This document shows, piece after piece, positions 20,905-33,112 of a stretch of 64,000 nt of DNA. Origin of the DNA: Heloderma charlesbogerti (lineage: Eukaryota; Chordata; Lepidosauria; Squamata; Helodermatidae); the NCBI GenBank assembly GCA_026122225.1, contig JANEZZ010000805.1:310001-374000 (forward strand), read 5' to 3'. Both the position numbers and the translations under genes were made by a program. The notes under the pieces are model-generated. The model worked only from the letters and a program-made list of their open reading frames with translations, ran no database searches and was not told the origin of the DNA. How positions within the stretch are numbered: position 1 is the first letter of the stretch; the number at the start of each line of letters is the position of its first letter.

Positions 20905-21733
20905 TAGGGATGTCAGAGAATTCTGCGACGGATCTTGGTGAGGCCGAATGCCAGTGCATTCGGCCCCCAAAACTCCGTGTCGGAACGGCCTGCCACCCCC
21001 CTCCCCCCACGGATCCCCCCTGGGATGAGACTTACCTGGGGCGGATGTTCCGGAAGGCGGTGGCTTTGGTGGCTGGTCTTCTGACCGTTGCAGCAGCGGC
21101 GACTGGTCTTCTGACCGGCTGCTCCCGCCGCCATTTGCAGTCTGGTCTTTTTCTTTTTTTTTCTCCCCATAGACGTGATGGGCTATGTAAAGACTTACGT
21201 AGCCTATCACGTCTGGGTTTTTTAAAAAAAACGCGTACGCAAATGGCGGCAGCTATGGCCACCGCCATTTGCGTTCCTTATTTTTCGCCGTCTTAGTCTA
21301 CGTCAATATTTATGTAGACTAAGACGAAGAAAAGAAAGGGGAATGCAAATAGCGCCCACTACGCTATTTGCGTTCCCCTTTCTTTTCTTCGTCTTAGTCT
21401 ACGTAAATATTGACATAGACTAAGACGGTAAAAAATAAGGAACGCAAATGGCGACGGCGATAGCCGCCGCCATTTGAGCATGCGTTTTGTTTTTGTTTTT
21501 TTTACCCAGAGCCCTCCGCGGCCAGAAATCCAGCTGCGGATGGCCCTGGCCTGGGCCTGGCTGGCTGGCTGCTCCACGGAGCCACTGCGGAGCACAGCCG
21601 GCTGTTGAGGATTCCGGGGGGGGGGGACCGGATCGCCTCCCCCCCCGTCGAGGATTCCAGGGGGAGGGATGGAACGCCTCCCCCCCACCATGACAGAATC
21701 CATGAAAATGTAAGTCACTTTTGTACATCCCTA
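20905..21733 (+). mobile_element. Foldback hAT-like element E12
   Basis: A end TAGGGATGTCAGAGAATTCT, B end CTTTTGTACATCCCTA. Perfect duplication ATCTTTTG (20897-20904 and 21734-21741). The minus-strand A-side frame begins at ATGGCGG (about 21135) and the donor-like ACTTACCT lies at about 21030. The B-side donor is changed to TGTAAGT. The central mirror pairs AAAGGGGAATGCAAATAGCG with its complement around 21336-21385. Confidence 0.95.
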
Positions 21734-21741
21734 ATCTTTTG

Positions 21742-22100
21742 TAGGCAAGGGAGCTGTTGCACTGGGGCTTATTCCTGAGTAGATTTCCTTTCCATGTGTT
21801 GTTCATGTTGGCTAGAAAAATATCCAAATTAGTAAAATTAGATCTAGCCCTGTCCACTTTGCTTTCTCTGTCTTTGGCCCTGCCCTGTGCCCTTAGCTCC
21901 ACCCACTGCCAGAATGCAGCCCCAAGACCATCCCCAAATTGGAATTCATCCTGTAGGCCAAAAGAGATTCAACACCCCAGCCCTGTACCAGGGATCTCTA
22001 TGGATATTCTAGTGGATGTGTGTAAGTCAGGATGGACCCCACTGCCACAGTACCACTCCCCGACACACACCTCCAACATACATGTGCATATGTTACCTGT
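21742..22100. other. No gene recognised
   Basis: Unique-looking sequence between E12 and the small Bov-B insertion; nothing supportable. Confidence 0.4.
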
Positions 22101-22112
22101 AATGAACATTTA

Positions 22113-22551
22113 TCAAAGCTATGGTTTTCCCAGTAGCAACGTATGGCTGTGAGAGCTGGACTATAAGGAAGGCTGAGCGCCAAAGAATCAATGCTTTCGA
22201 ACTGTGGTGCTGGAGAAGACTCTTATGAGTCCCCTGGACTGCAAGGAGGTCAAATCAGTCAATCCTAAAGGAAATCAACCCTGACTGCTCATTGGAAGGA
22301 CAGATACTGAAGCGCAAATATCTTGGCCACCTAATGTGAAGAGAAAAATCACTGGAAAAGACCCTGATGCTGGGAAAGATTGAAGGCAAAAGGAGAAGGG
22401 GATGACAGAGGATGAGATGGCTAGATAGCATCACCGATGCAATGAATATGGACTTGAACACCCTCCGGGAGAGAGTGCAGGACAGGAAGGCCTGGCATGC
22501 TATGGTCCATGGGGTCATGAAGAGTCGGACATGACTGAACAACTGAACAAC
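22113..22551 (+). mobile_element. Short 5'-truncated Bov-B LINE
   Basis: The last ~440 bp of Bov-B in plus orientation: CTATGGTTTTCCCAGTAGCA through GGTCATGAAGAGTCGGACAT and an ACAACTGAACAAC tail. It is flanked by a 12-bp duplication AATGAACATTTA (22101-22112 and 22552-22563), as expected for target-primed reverse transcription. The coding frame is broken. It overlaps in content with the 3' part of the larger minus-strand copy at 5775-6655. Confidence 0.95.
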
Positions 22552-22648
22552 AATGAACATTTAAAGTGGGAACAAGTCAGCTAAAATTCAAATATTCTAG
22601 CTTAAATATTTTATGGAGCACAGACTGATGACTGAAAAATATACATGA

Positions 22649-22674
22649 GCGCGCGCGCGCACACACACACACAC
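22649..22674. repeat. (GC)n(AC)n microsatellite
   Basis: A run of alternating GC followed directly by alternating AC, about 26 bp. Confidence 0.9.
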
Positions 22675-25600
22675 GGGAAAAAAGAGAGGTAATGGCTACC
22701 ATTTGAATATCCAGTGGGACTTATTTTAAAACCAAAGTGCTTTCAGAATGTCTGGTATCTCATAGTTAAGCTATGGTTAACTTTAGCTTTAGTTGAAACA
22801 GGGGTCAAAGCATAGCCATGCAACTTTGTCCAAGACACACTTTAAGAGCCATAATTAACCTTTCTTACAAAATAGGCTGAGTATAACATTTGACTTTTGC
22901 TATGGTTTTGTGTTTATTCTAATAGCTCTTTACAACTAAATAGCTCTTCACATCTGAGAGGGCTTGGTGCTTCACCCATCACCTGCCCCTTCTCCTTCAT
23001 CCCAAAAGGGCACCTCTGTCCTTGTACAGCACAGTTGGGAGATTTGAGTCCCATGGTTCAAAAGATCAAGCTGAAAATCTTTAGTGTAAAGTCCTAACAA
23101 CCTGCAGGATGGTTCCTAGGCCACAATACTGTTCTTTTTCCTCCTCAGAGAATGCTCAAATCTACAGGTTCTGCACTACATGTAGACTCTTATTTTCACT
23201 TAACTTAGTTCCCACTGAAATCATTGGGACTTAGATCTAACTGTGCCATCCAGATCATACCACTGCTAGCTGACCGGCATTATAAACTCCCTATTTTGAT
23301 GCAGAAGCTATATATACTTTTTTGTTAAGAGTTCTGAATTATCAGAAGCAACATGACAGCTTGTCTGGATCTGTCTCTATGCTCCTGATCCTCAGGGTTG
23401 GCTGCTTGTACCAGGAACCCTCATATCTACGCATGCCCTTGCCTCTTCTGTTCTCTATTCCTTGGCTGTACTCCATGGCTATGACCCAGTTTTGCAGTTG
23501 ATCCAGATTGCACCTTATAGCTAATTTGACTTGTGTGCCCTTTTCTTTTGTTCTAATTCTGGCTGCATAAAGACCAAGCCATCATGTTCTGGATCTCGAC
23601 ATTCCTCTCAGCAGCAACCGAGATTATGAAACGGAAGCATGCGGGGGGGGGGGGAAGGTGAGGGCTTCAAAACTCTCACCTGTTTCTGATCCCAAACTCT
23701 GAAAAAGACTCCCTTAGCACTAGAGATGGGCAGCTTCTATCAGGCTCATGTGGCATTGGCTCATCATACAAGCTTTTCCACAAAAAAGTTACAAAACAAG
23801 ATTGCCTTATTTTCTGAGCCGCCCTGACTTCTTTTGAAAGTTACCCACCTGCATAATTCCTGCTACCCTCTGAGCATCCCTCCACCATTTCCAACTCTTG
23901 CTCTCCTTTTCCCTTTAAATGTCCACCTTACTGGCTGGTCCTGTGGTAGTTGCAGTGGGAAAGCAAGGCTTTCCCCCCCTCCCCAGCCACTGATAGCACC
24001 ACGCCAAGATGCAAAGCTCTTTTGGGCCTTGGGAAGTGTAGTTTTCCCCAAGAGCAAATACCATTACAGCAGTCCTTTGGAAAACTACACTCCTCAAGAG
24101 CAAGTGGGGTCTTGCATCCCAGCATGTTCCTATGAAATACACCAGCGCTAGAGGTACACTAGTGCTTTTTATTGGTATTGAAGTGCACTGATGACCGTTG
24201 ATCAATTGATGTTGAGGCACATTATGCATTCCGTATACTGCTTTTCTGGCATTATTTCCTGCTTTTTATTCTGTATTATCCAAAATAAAGCAATAGATGT
24301 CATTGTGTGTGCTACGAGGTATAAATGTGCAAGAGGGATATAGCATCACCATGATGGGATTGTATCAATGTAACAATGAGGTGTAGATCTGGTCCAGGTA
24401 CTTGAGAAGGGAGGGAGGGAATAATCTATCTTCTCCCCTTTCCCAACATCCACTGTTTCTTCTGGCACTGGCCTAGCTGATAAGTAGGGCTTTGAATGGG
24501 GATTGTGGATTGAGAGGCTGGGTTTGTTTGTGTGTGGGGGAGCTTGAATGGTGTGTGTGGGTAAGCTGTGAGTTCTTCTGGGAGAAGAATTTGGGGGGGC
24601 TTCTAATGCTTGCCAGCTGAGACACTTACATATCCCCAAAGCATGTATCTGGTCCTGAGCCCAGCAGCCTTTGATAGCATCTCTAGTTCATGATACCACT
24701 GAGAGAAACAGCTTGATGGGAGTGCAGTCAGGCACTCCGTCAAACCACCATTAACTACCCAACTGCAGGATCAGTGAGTCTTGGCTCAACTGAAGCTGGG
24801 GGGATTGGAGGAAACTGGACTTTTTTTGTTGCTGTGAGGAGACTTCCAGTTCCTTTTCCTAAAAGGTTCAATGGTAGCAAAGAGCACTGTGGAGAAGAGG
24901 GAGAGAAAAAACAGACTAGTTGGAATGTCGTCTGGCATTGCCCAATCTATGCAATCTTGTTTCTTTGATGACCGAAAAAGACCAATGCACCTTAATTGTC
25001 TTCTTGCAGACTCCATTTGGTTTCATTATCTTTAGTTTCTTCAGTTTTGAAGATAAGCAAGTAAAGGAGAGAAAGAGAGGGAGACAAATGGTAAGATCCA
25101 CAACAAAGTAAGCTCACCACGATTACCATTCTTATTTTGATTTTTGCACAGCTGTGTGGGTGGAAGGGTGGTAATAGTAAATGCTCAATTTACCATGTGC
25201 ATAGAAGCTACCAAATGCTGCCTCCTGATATGTTTACAGCCATCATATGGGAAAAGGCTATACAATGGCTTCCTTGTTATCTTTGTCCACTGATGCTTGC
25301 TAGAAAGCTTCCAGTACAGTACTTTGCTTCATTTCTCTTTCTTTCTGAAAACATTATGGAACATCATGTAGCACTTCTACTGCCATGGCACTCACTGTTC
25401 CAGTCAGTTTGGATGATGTCACCCTGTCAGTACCTGAGTGCATCTTGCTCTTGGAGGCATGATTAGGAACGTTAGTAATATGGTATCCTCCCCGGCACCT
25501 TCCGTTCCTTGACAGCAATACCTATTGAACAGCTGATGTTGTCATGCGAGACTGACATTGTCCAAACAGGGCATGGCAGCTGGCAGCAGGACATCCATTC

Positions 25601-25920
25601 CTCTTGACTATAAATAAAAATCTAGGTTCACCCAGAGCATTAACTTGATGTTTCAATTGCCCGTGATTCTTCCCTTTTGTGTTTTCATGCTGATCACCAC
25701 CATTACACTGACTGAACGAGAACAGAAAATGGAAGAACTACAGTGGCAAGTCCTGATGACAATACATATGGATCCAGTAAGTCAATATACAGGAGAGACA
25801 CTATTAAGGAAGATATACAGGACAGATAGTCCTAAGGAAACCCAAACTCTCTCTTTTGTGCAATATGTATTCTTCCTTAATTTTCTTCTTATAATGAAGT
25901 AATACATTAATTAGTAATTT
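22675..25920. other. No gene recognised
   Basis: Mixed-composition DNA. A G-run lies at 23642-23654. An inverted pair GGAAGTGTAGTTTTCC / GGAAAACTACACTCC at about 24030-24095 hints at an old MITE. No coding signal is convincing. Confidence 0.5.
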
Positions 25921-26328
25921 GGGGAGCAATCCCCTAGACAGTGGCTAGATGGCCTTAGGATATTGTGTTATCCAGGAACTGAACTTCCCCCACTTCTCTG
26001 CTGCCTCGGAGGCAGCACGGAACAGCCCTGTCCTCCATGCTCGGAAGAGGAGCATGGAGCTGCCAAAAAGGGGCATGGCTGGGGGCATTCCAGGGTGGGG
26101 AAGGCGGAAATGCCTGTACGATGCATCTTGTGTGTCATACAGCATCCACTTTCCCTGCTCCTCCATCCTTCCACGGCTAGGCAGCCACAATTAGCTGTCT
26201 AGCTGAAAATGCAGGGCAGGAGAAGTGTGGAGGGAACGGTCTCCTCCGTGCTTCTCCTGCCCTTCTTTGGATAGGCAACCACCTCTGATTTCAGAGGCAG
26301 CCGCCCATCTGGATAGGATTGCACTCTA
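25921..26328. repeat. Possible MITE-like repeat with GCAATCC ends
   Basis: The segment starts near GGGGAGCAATCCCC and ends near GGATAGGATTGCAC, so its ends are partly complementary (GCAATCC and GGATTGC). The interior GCAGGGCAGGAGAAG and CTTCTCCTGCCC also form a hairpin at about 26211-26265. Class uncertain. Confidence 0.35.
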
Positions 26329-26334
26329 AGTGTA

Positions 26335-27222
26335 TCTGTCTGATACATCAGCTACCATGGTGAGAAAGTTTGTGAGCCCTAATAATAATTACGGAAATTC
26401 CATAGTTTTACCATGATAGCCTTCGTGAATCAAAACAAGTCCTTTTATAAATATCCAGTAGGGTTTATATTAACCAATTCCGTGTCTTGTGAAATAAAAT
26501 GATGCCTAAATTAGGCAAACAATGAGTACTTAAGAGTTAGGGTATATGCAGAAGTAAGTGAACCCCTGATTGCATCAGCTCAAAGGGAATAATTAGAATC
26601 ATGTGTTTAAATAATTAGGTAGATCTTCAGGGGTGAGTTTGGGAGGCCCCACCCTATAAAGGGATCAGAACCTTTGTGAGTTTGGTCTTCACCATACAGT
26701 TATATGGAAACACATCATGCCATGATCAAAAGACATCTCTGAGGACCTCAGAAAAGCAGTTATTGCTGCTCATCAGTCTAGAAAGGGTTACAAAACAGTT
26801 TCTAAGGATTTAGGGCTCCACCAATCCATTGTCAGACAGATAGTCTACAAAGGGAGAAGGTTCAAGACCACAGTCACTCTATCCAGGAGCAGTTGTCCTA
26901 CCAAAATCTCTCCAAGAACAAACCAGCACATCACCCAGGAAGTCAAAAAGAACCCCAGAGTAACATCCACAGATCTGCAGGCCACTCTCACCTTGGCCAA
27001 TGTGAGTGTTCATGACTCAATGATCAGAAAAAGACTGAACAAGAATGGTGTTCATGTCAGGATAGCCAGGAGGAAACCACTGATCTCTAAAAAGAACATT
27101 GCTGCTTGTTTGAAGTTTGCTAAAGACCACATAGATGATCCCCAAGACTTCTCGAACAATGTTCTGTGGACAGATGAGTCAAAGGTAGAACTTTCTGGCC
27201 TCAATGAGAAATGTTACGTCTG
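26335..27222 (+). pseudogene. Tc1/mariner transposase remnant
   Basis: From about 26724 to 27222 a mostly open frame reads SKDLSEDLRKAVIAAHQS-like sequence (first frame broken near the start), then GYKTVSKDLGLHQSIVRQIV, the paired-like DNA-binding domain, PRVTSTDLQATL, and FSNNVLWTDESKVELSGLNE with the first catalytic aspartate in WTDESK. The remaining D and E of the DD34E triad are absent, because the element ends at a junction with a CR1 LINE. The upstream 26335-26720 AT-rich stretch is probably its 5' noncoding end, with no TIR pair available. Its activity in functional members is cut-and-paste transposition at TA sites. Confidence 0.88.
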
Positions 27223-28836
27223 GTAGCCCCATAGAGAGCATCTGGGTTGAAATAAATGGAACAAAGAATAAAAGGAACCTGGTGGTTGGAGTCTACTACA
27301 GGCCACCCATTCAAGGAGAAGATGAGGATGAAACTTCTGAAAAGCAAATAGCCAATGTTTCAAGGAAGCATGATGTAGTAGTAATGGGGGACTTCAATTT
27401 CCCCAATATTTGTTGGGAGACAAATTCTGCAAAACATGGCCCCTCCAGGAAATTCCTGACTTGTGTGGTGGATAACTTCCTCCTACAGAAAGTGGAGGAA
27501 GGAACTAGAGGATTGGCTATGCCTGACTTGATCCTAACCAACAGAGATGACCTAGTGGATAAATTAGCAGTTACAGGAACTCTGGGGGAAAGCAACCATG
27601 TTATACTTGAGTTCTTGGTTCTAAGGGAAGCAAAAGCTGAGTGTAGCTAAACGTGTACCCTGGATTTTAGGAAAGCTGATTTTAATAAACTCAGAACAAT
27701 GATCAGTAAGGTCCCATGGCAAGTGACTCTAACAAGAAAAGGAGTCCAAGATGGGTGGGAGTTTTTTAAAAAGGAAATTGTAAAGGCACAATTTGACAAT
27801 TACAACCAATTCCAAGAAGAAAAAAGGGTGGAAGACAACAGAAGACGCCAATGTGGCTCCACAAAAAGCTTAGAGATGACCCGAAAACAAAAAAGGACAC
27901 ATATAGGAAGTGGAGAGAAGGCCAAGCAACAAAGGAAGAGTACAGGCAGGTAGCACAGAATTGCAGGGATGGCGTCAGGAAGGCTAAAGCTCAGAACGAG
28001 CTGAGGTTAGTGAGGGATGCTAAAAGCAACAAAAAGGCTTTCTTCACCTACATGCATAGTAAAAGGCAGAGGAAAGAAATGGTTGTTCAGCTATTAAATA
28101 AGGATGGCAAAATGAGAACAGATGACAAAAAAAAAGGCAGAGTTGCTCAATTCCTACTTTGGCTCAGTCTTCTCCCCAAAGAGGGGCTATGACCCCACTG
28201 GCAAAGGCCAAGTACAGGCTGAAGGGGCAGGATTGCAGCTTGAGATTGATAGGCGCATGGTCAAGGAACACCTAATTACTTTGAATGAGTTCAAATCTCC
28301 TGGGTCAGATGAACTTCACCCTAGACTAATAAAGGAACTGGCAGAAGAACTCTCAGAGCCACCGTCTATTATCTTTGAGAAACCATGGAGGACGGATGAA
28401 GTCCCAGATGAACTGGAGGAGGGCTAATGTTGTCCCTATCTTCAAAAAAGGTAAAAAGGAGGAACCTGGGAACTACAGACCAGTCAGTCTGACATCAATC
28501 CCTGGGAAAATTCTGGAGCAAATTAAAGCAATCCATCTGTAAGCACCTTGAAAACAATGCAGTGATTACTTGAAGCCAACATGCATTTGTTCTTGACAAA
28601 TGAATCTGATCTCATTTTTTGATCAAGTAAGCTCCCTTGTGGACTGTGGAAGTGCTGTGGGCATAATATACCTCGACTTCAGCAAAGCTTTCGACAAAGT
28701 GCCCCATGATATCCTGATGAGCGAACTAGCTCAAAGTGGGCTAGATGAAACAATGATCCAGTGGATCCACAGTTGGCTACAGAATCAGACTCAAGGAGTG
28801 CTGATCTATGGGATCTTCTCAAACTGGGGAGAGGTA
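27223..28836 (+). pseudogene. CR1-type LINE: endonuclease and RT N-part
   Basis: The open frame to 27650 encodes an AP-type endonuclease with VGVYYRPP, VVVMGDFNFPNICWE (catalytic GDFN) and LAVTGTLGESNHVILEF (S-x-x-HD-like block with N in place of D). Then come FKSPGSDELHPRLIKELAEE and IFKKGKKEEPGNYRPVSLTS-like RT blocks with frameshifts, and AVGIIYLDFSKAFDKVPHD (RT block with the first catalytic aspartate). E13 splits the RT. Several stops and shifts make it inactive. CR1 is the dominant LINE of reptiles and birds. Confidence 0.93.
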
Positions 28837-29387
28837 TAAGGGTGTACGGATTCCACACCATCTGTTCTGGTGAGGAATCTGTGAGTGGGGGTGATCCATT
28901 CCTCCCCCCCAGAATCCTCCAGAGTAGTTCCACTCCACCCAGATTCCGGGGGGGGGGACTGGCTTGGGGGTGCTTACCTTCCCTCCTGCCAGCCAGAGCC
29001 ATTTGCCTCCTCCCTGTCCCTGCCGATTGCCATGTCTTTTATTTATTTTTATTTATTTTAAAAAATGGAGATTGGGAGAGTGTGCCCATAGATTTATACG
29101 CAAAATAGAGCTGTGAATCTTGCGTATAAGCCTATCGACACATAGGCTTATATGCAAGATTCATGACTCTATTTGCGTATAAGTCTACGGGCACATCCTC
29201 CCAATTGCCTTAAAAAAAAAAAAGGCATGGCAATTGGCAGGGATGGGGAGAAGCAGCCGAGTGCCATTCCACCTCCAGTTGTCATGGAGCGGAGGTAAGT
29301 GGTCCCGATGCGCTGTGGATTTCTGAGGCTGGATTCCAAAGAATCTGGCCTCATTTGAATCCGCATCAGATTTCTCTGACATCCCTA
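28837..29387 (-). mobile_element. Foldback hAT-like element E13 (divergent interior)
   Basis: B-like end TAAGGGTGTACGGATTCC, A-like end AGATTTCTCTGACATCCCTA. Perfect duplication GAGAGGTA (28829-28836 and 29388-29395). The CR1 frame resumes exactly beyond it. The central hairpin is built from GCGTATAAGCCTA / TAGGCTTATATGC and TCTTGCGTATAAG-like blocks (about 29090-29190), not the TACGTA module, so this is another subfamily sharing ends and donors (CTTACC near 28975; GGTAAGT near 29294). Confidence 0.93.
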
Positions 29388-29960
29388 GAGAGGTAACGAG
29401 TGGGGTACCTCAGGGCTCAGTCCTGGGCCCAGTGTTCTTCAACATTTTTATTAATGACTTGGAGGAGGAGGTGCAGGGAATGCTCATCAAATTTGCAGAT
29501 GACACAAAATTGGGCAGGATAGCTAATACTTTAGAATGGAAGACAGAAACAAAATTCAAAGTGATCTTGATAGACTCGAGCACTGGGCAGAAAACAGCAG
29601 AATGAGATTTAATAGGGATAAATGCCAAGTTCTGCACCGAGGAAAAAGAAACCAAATGCACAGTTACAAGATGGGGGATTTGTGGCTCAACAACACGACA
29701 AGCGAGAAGGATCTTGGAATTGTTGTCGATCACAAGCTGAATATGAGCCAACAATGTGATGTGGCTGCAAAAAAGGTAAATGCTCTTCTGGGCTGCATTA
29801 ATAGAAGCATAGCTTCCAAATCCCGGGAAGTACTAGTTCCCCTCTACTCAGCACTGGTTAGGCCTCATCTGGAGTACTGTGTCCAGTTCTGGGCATGGCA
29901 CCACACTTCAAGAAGGATGCAGACAAACTGGAGAGGGTTAGACTAAAATCTAATAAGATT
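29388..29960 (+). pseudogene. CR1-type LINE: RT active site and C-terminus
   Basis: After the duplication the frame reads [20 protein letters not shown] and [11 protein letters not shown] with the intact catalytic ADD, then, in a second frame, [20 protein letters not shown] and EKDLGIVVDHKLNMSQQCD, the usual RT thumb region. Similarity ends at about 29960 without a clear tail. Confidence 0.93.
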
Positions 29961-30062
29961 TTAGGCTGGAAATGTATGACAACCCTGAAGGGTTCAGAAA
30001 TGTTTTCTCATCACTGTATTTTGGTATAGCCATGTGCACAGCTTGGTGAGACTATAAAACAG

Positions 30063-30425
30063 TGGTGCAGAACCTCTTTCAGCCCCAGAGCCAAATTCTA
30101 TTCTAGAGAAACTGGCCAAATGCCAGTGATGGGTGAGCCCAAGGACAAAAAGGACAGGGCCAAAAAACCAAATAAATAAAGTCCCAAAATATCAGCATGT
30201 TTTAGTTTAAAGCTCTTACTTCCACTAACTAAGCCTGAGGAGAGACATTTCAGCCTTTTTAGAATGGGGAAAAACTGCACAAAAGCCAGGAAACCACCCA
30301 AAGATTGGTTGTTGGGGGAAAGGGGTGGGGCCAGATGGAGGGGGCATGGCCTTCTGGGGAAGCCTGGAGGGTCAGATTGGGATCCTTGGAGTGCTGGATT
30401 TGGCCCCTAGGCCTGAGATTCTGCA
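30063..30425 (-). repeat. hAT-like interspersed repeat (CAGAACC...GGCCCC type)
   Basis: It starts GTGGTGCAGAACCTCTTTCA and contains CCAGATGGAGGGGGCATGGC and GGATTTGGCCCCTAGGC. The copy at 55421-55730 is similar in the opposite orientation (CAGGGGTGCAGAATTG..., GCCAAATCTGGCCC..., GAAAGAGGTTCAACGC). The ends resemble hAT MITE termini. Confidence 0.5.
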
Positions 30426-30956
30426 ATCCTCCTATAAGATAATAAATGTAGGTCTTCTATGTGACAGCTGATGGGCTAAAATTGCTTGCACCTGGGATTT
30501 ATAGCAAGGTGTGCTGAAACTACATGCAGTGGCTAAGGGTCCAGGGTCAATATGAAGACAGCTGTGTGGAATTCTTTATGGGTAAACCATTTTAGCCCAC
30601 CTTACATTATGTTTAAATCAGGCCTGGGTTGTCAATGATCAAGGATTGTACCAGATTCGATTCTTGATTGGATTTTCATTTGGTTTTGGGCATCGGAACT
30701 ACAAGCCAATGTTGATGAAATCACCAGAATATATATTTTTGGGAATGTTGGCATGTAGTTTCCATTCCCATGATAGTATGTTTTCATTGCAATCTCATCC
30801 AGTGGGATTGTGGGAATGACGCTTTGATGTGAAAAAACCAACAACCTACAATTGGGGCCTAAGATAACTTTCTCTGAAAAAAATACTTTCCTTTTTTTAA
30901 AAAAAGTCCATGATATAAAACACACACATGCCACTTCTATTTTAAGAATACTTAAC
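30426..30956. other. No gene recognised
   Basis: Unremarkable AT-rich sequence. Confidence 0.4.
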
Positions 30957-31034
30957 CATGTACTCCAATACTTGTCTACTCAGAAATAAACCCCACTGAA
31001 TTTAATGGGATTTAGGACTGCGGTGTAAACCTAT
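30957..31034. repeat. Short palindromic interspersed repeat (CTACTCAGAAATAAACCCC type)
   Basis: TTGTCTACTCAGAAATAAAC and TGAATTTAATGGGATTTAGG match the pattern at 43687-43777 and 42411-42503. The fuller copies begin GCAATCCTATG and end CATAGGATTGC, so the repeat is nearly palindromic. Confidence 0.55.
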
Positions 31035-31457
31035 TTTGCATTTATCATGAAGTAGCATACCTTTTCACAAGTGTTTATTGGCTGGAACAATTAGAAAATA
31101 TTTATGCATTTAGTTTTTGACAGGATTAAAATGTTTGTTACACAGCAGTCATTTTAATCACATCCAAGGCCTATAAACACTTAACTAACATTCAGTGGAT
31201 TTTGTTTAACTAGCCCAGTTTAGTTTAGAAATCATGTTTGCTATTCTAGGTGTTAACACTAATAACTCAGTCAAATAAATTAACACTAAATGCCCTGCTG
31301 GCTAATCCCAAAATTTTCAGAGTTAGTGACCTTCCCACACATATGGAGTGATCCTATAAGCAGCAACATCAGCATGTGTTTTTTTTTTTTAAGAATAATA
31401 TTTTAATTCAAATTGAATATTTTTATTTCATTTTTTTTCAAATCATACATCATAAAC

Positions 31458-31812
31458 CAGGGGTAGGCAATCTTTTTTGGGCCACAGGCACATTTCACAA
31501 TTTGAGAAGTTGTCTTGAGCACCACCACAAAATGACTGCCATGGGATGCCTGGCAAAGGACAAGCAACCTTGTCCTATAGACTAAGTACAAGACAGAGGT
31601 AGGGTCTGGGCCCCAACACACATAACAACTCCTTTGAAACCAGAGTTTTTGGCACCTGTTTTCAAAACCTATTTTGAAGCAATCCCAGCTATCAGGAAGA
31701 AAATGTGTCAATTAAGAAAGAAGTGGGAGGAGTAAGGCATCTTCATGGGCACCAAAAAAGGTGTCTGGGGACACATTGGTGTCCATAGGCCTTACGTTAG
31801 GTAACCCTGCCA
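31458..31812. repeat. hAT-like MITE
   Basis: It begins CCAGGGGTAGGCAATCTTTT and ends CGTTAGGTAACCCTGCC, giving imperfect terminal inverted repeats of the CAGGGGT type. Includes AGCACCACCACAAAATGACTG. No coding capacity. Confidence 0.55.
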
Positions 31813-31965
31813 TAAACAAAGATATATCTATTAGTAAACATATAGGGTAACATCATATGTTGCTGCACAGCAGCAGGACCCATGGCTGGTGCAACGGAGA
31901 GCTAGCGGTTATGAAAGCAACCTGAAATGAGTAAAAAAATTTGTTTCTGGAATGTGGCAGGTCAG

Positions 31966-32144
31966 TTAGCTGGTGCACAGCTTTAACTGTGCAAATGCAC
32001 TCCTGGACACCACTGAAACCTGGGCATCCAGGCTTGGGGTTGAATCCAGAAGTACACCCAGGCTGTGAACCTGTGTCTTCAGGGGGAGTGTAACCCCATC
32101 CAGCACAAGCTGAATCCCTGTTCCCTGATCTACCTTTTGAGTCC
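31966..32144 (-). pseudogene. LINE (L2/CR1-group-like) RT C-terminal part
   Basis: The minus strand reads GIQLVLDGVTLPLKTQVHSL, then GVLLDSTPSLDAQVS. This is the thumb/linker region of a LINE whose upstream RT lies beyond E14. Frame open, no stop inside. Confidence 0.8.
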
Positions 32145-33112
32145 GAGGGATGGCGGAGAATTTCTCCACAAATATTCAGGCAGCAGAGTGCCGACGCATT
32201 CGGCCCCCCGAAAGTGTTGGGGAAATTCTCCGCTGGCCCCCCGCCCCCCCCTCGGGATAGGACTTACCATGGCCGAATGTCCCTCTCGGCGGCGGGTCCC
32301 GGCGGCGGTTCAGCAGCATTTTGGCGGGGGCGGGGGCGGCGGCTGGTCTCCTGACCGGCTGCCGCCACCGCCATTACAAAATAAAAAAGTAAAAACAAAA
32401 CAAAACACACACACCCGTGATAGGCTACGTGACGATTTACGTAGCCTATCACGGCTAGATTTCCAAAGTCAGCCGTGATAGGCTACGTAAATCGTCACGT
32501 AGCCTATCACGGGTGACTTTGGAGAAAAAAAGAAGCGCATACGTAAATGGCGGTGGCCCATGGGCGCCGCCATTTGCTTTCCTTATTTTGGCACGTCTAG
32601 TCTACGTAAAGATTTACGTAGACTACGGTGAAAATAAGGGCAATGCAAATAGCGTTCCCTTATTTTCGCCGTAGTCTACGTAAATCTTTACATAGACTAG
32701 ATGTGACAAAATAAGGAACGCAAATGGCGGCACCCATGGGCCGCCGCCATTTGCGTACGCGCTTTTTTTCCCCCCCAAAGTCACCCGTGACAGGCTATGT
32801 GACGATTTACGTAGCCTATCATGGCTGACTTTGGAAATCTAGCCGTGATAGGCTACGTTAATCGTTACGTAGCCTATCATGGGTTTTGTTTTGTTTTTCA
32901 CTTTTTCTTTCACAGCCGGGGAGACGGGGCACTTCTCCCTGGCCTGAATTTTGGCCGGGTGAGACGGGGCGCCTCCCCCCCGGCCTGAATTTCGGCCAGG
33001 CGAGGCGGGGCGCCTCCCCCCCTCGCCTGAACTTCGGGGGGAGAAGCGAAGCGCCTCCCCCCCACCACGAAGAAAGCTGCGGGACAAGGTAAGTGCCTTT
33101 CGTCCATCCCTA
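32145..33112 (+). mobile_element. Foldback hAT-like element E14
   Basis: The A end is GAGGGATGGCGGAGAATTTC with the first T changed to G; the B end is CTTTCGTCCATCCCTA. The flanks (CCTTTTGAGTC / CTTTCGACTG) do not give a clean 8-bp match, although the interrupted LINE is collinear across it. On the minus strand an ATG at about 32373 opens a full frame (VAAAGQETSRRPRPR...PPPGPAAERDIRPW) that runs into the A-side donor-like site (CTTACC near 32264). The B-side GGTAAGT is at 33088-33094. Confidence 0.9.

Noticed and set aside
25645..25902. A small secreted or membrane protein (hydrophobic start)
   Set aside because: A single 85-codon frame in AT-rich DNA, with no splice sites, homologues or promoter that I could see.
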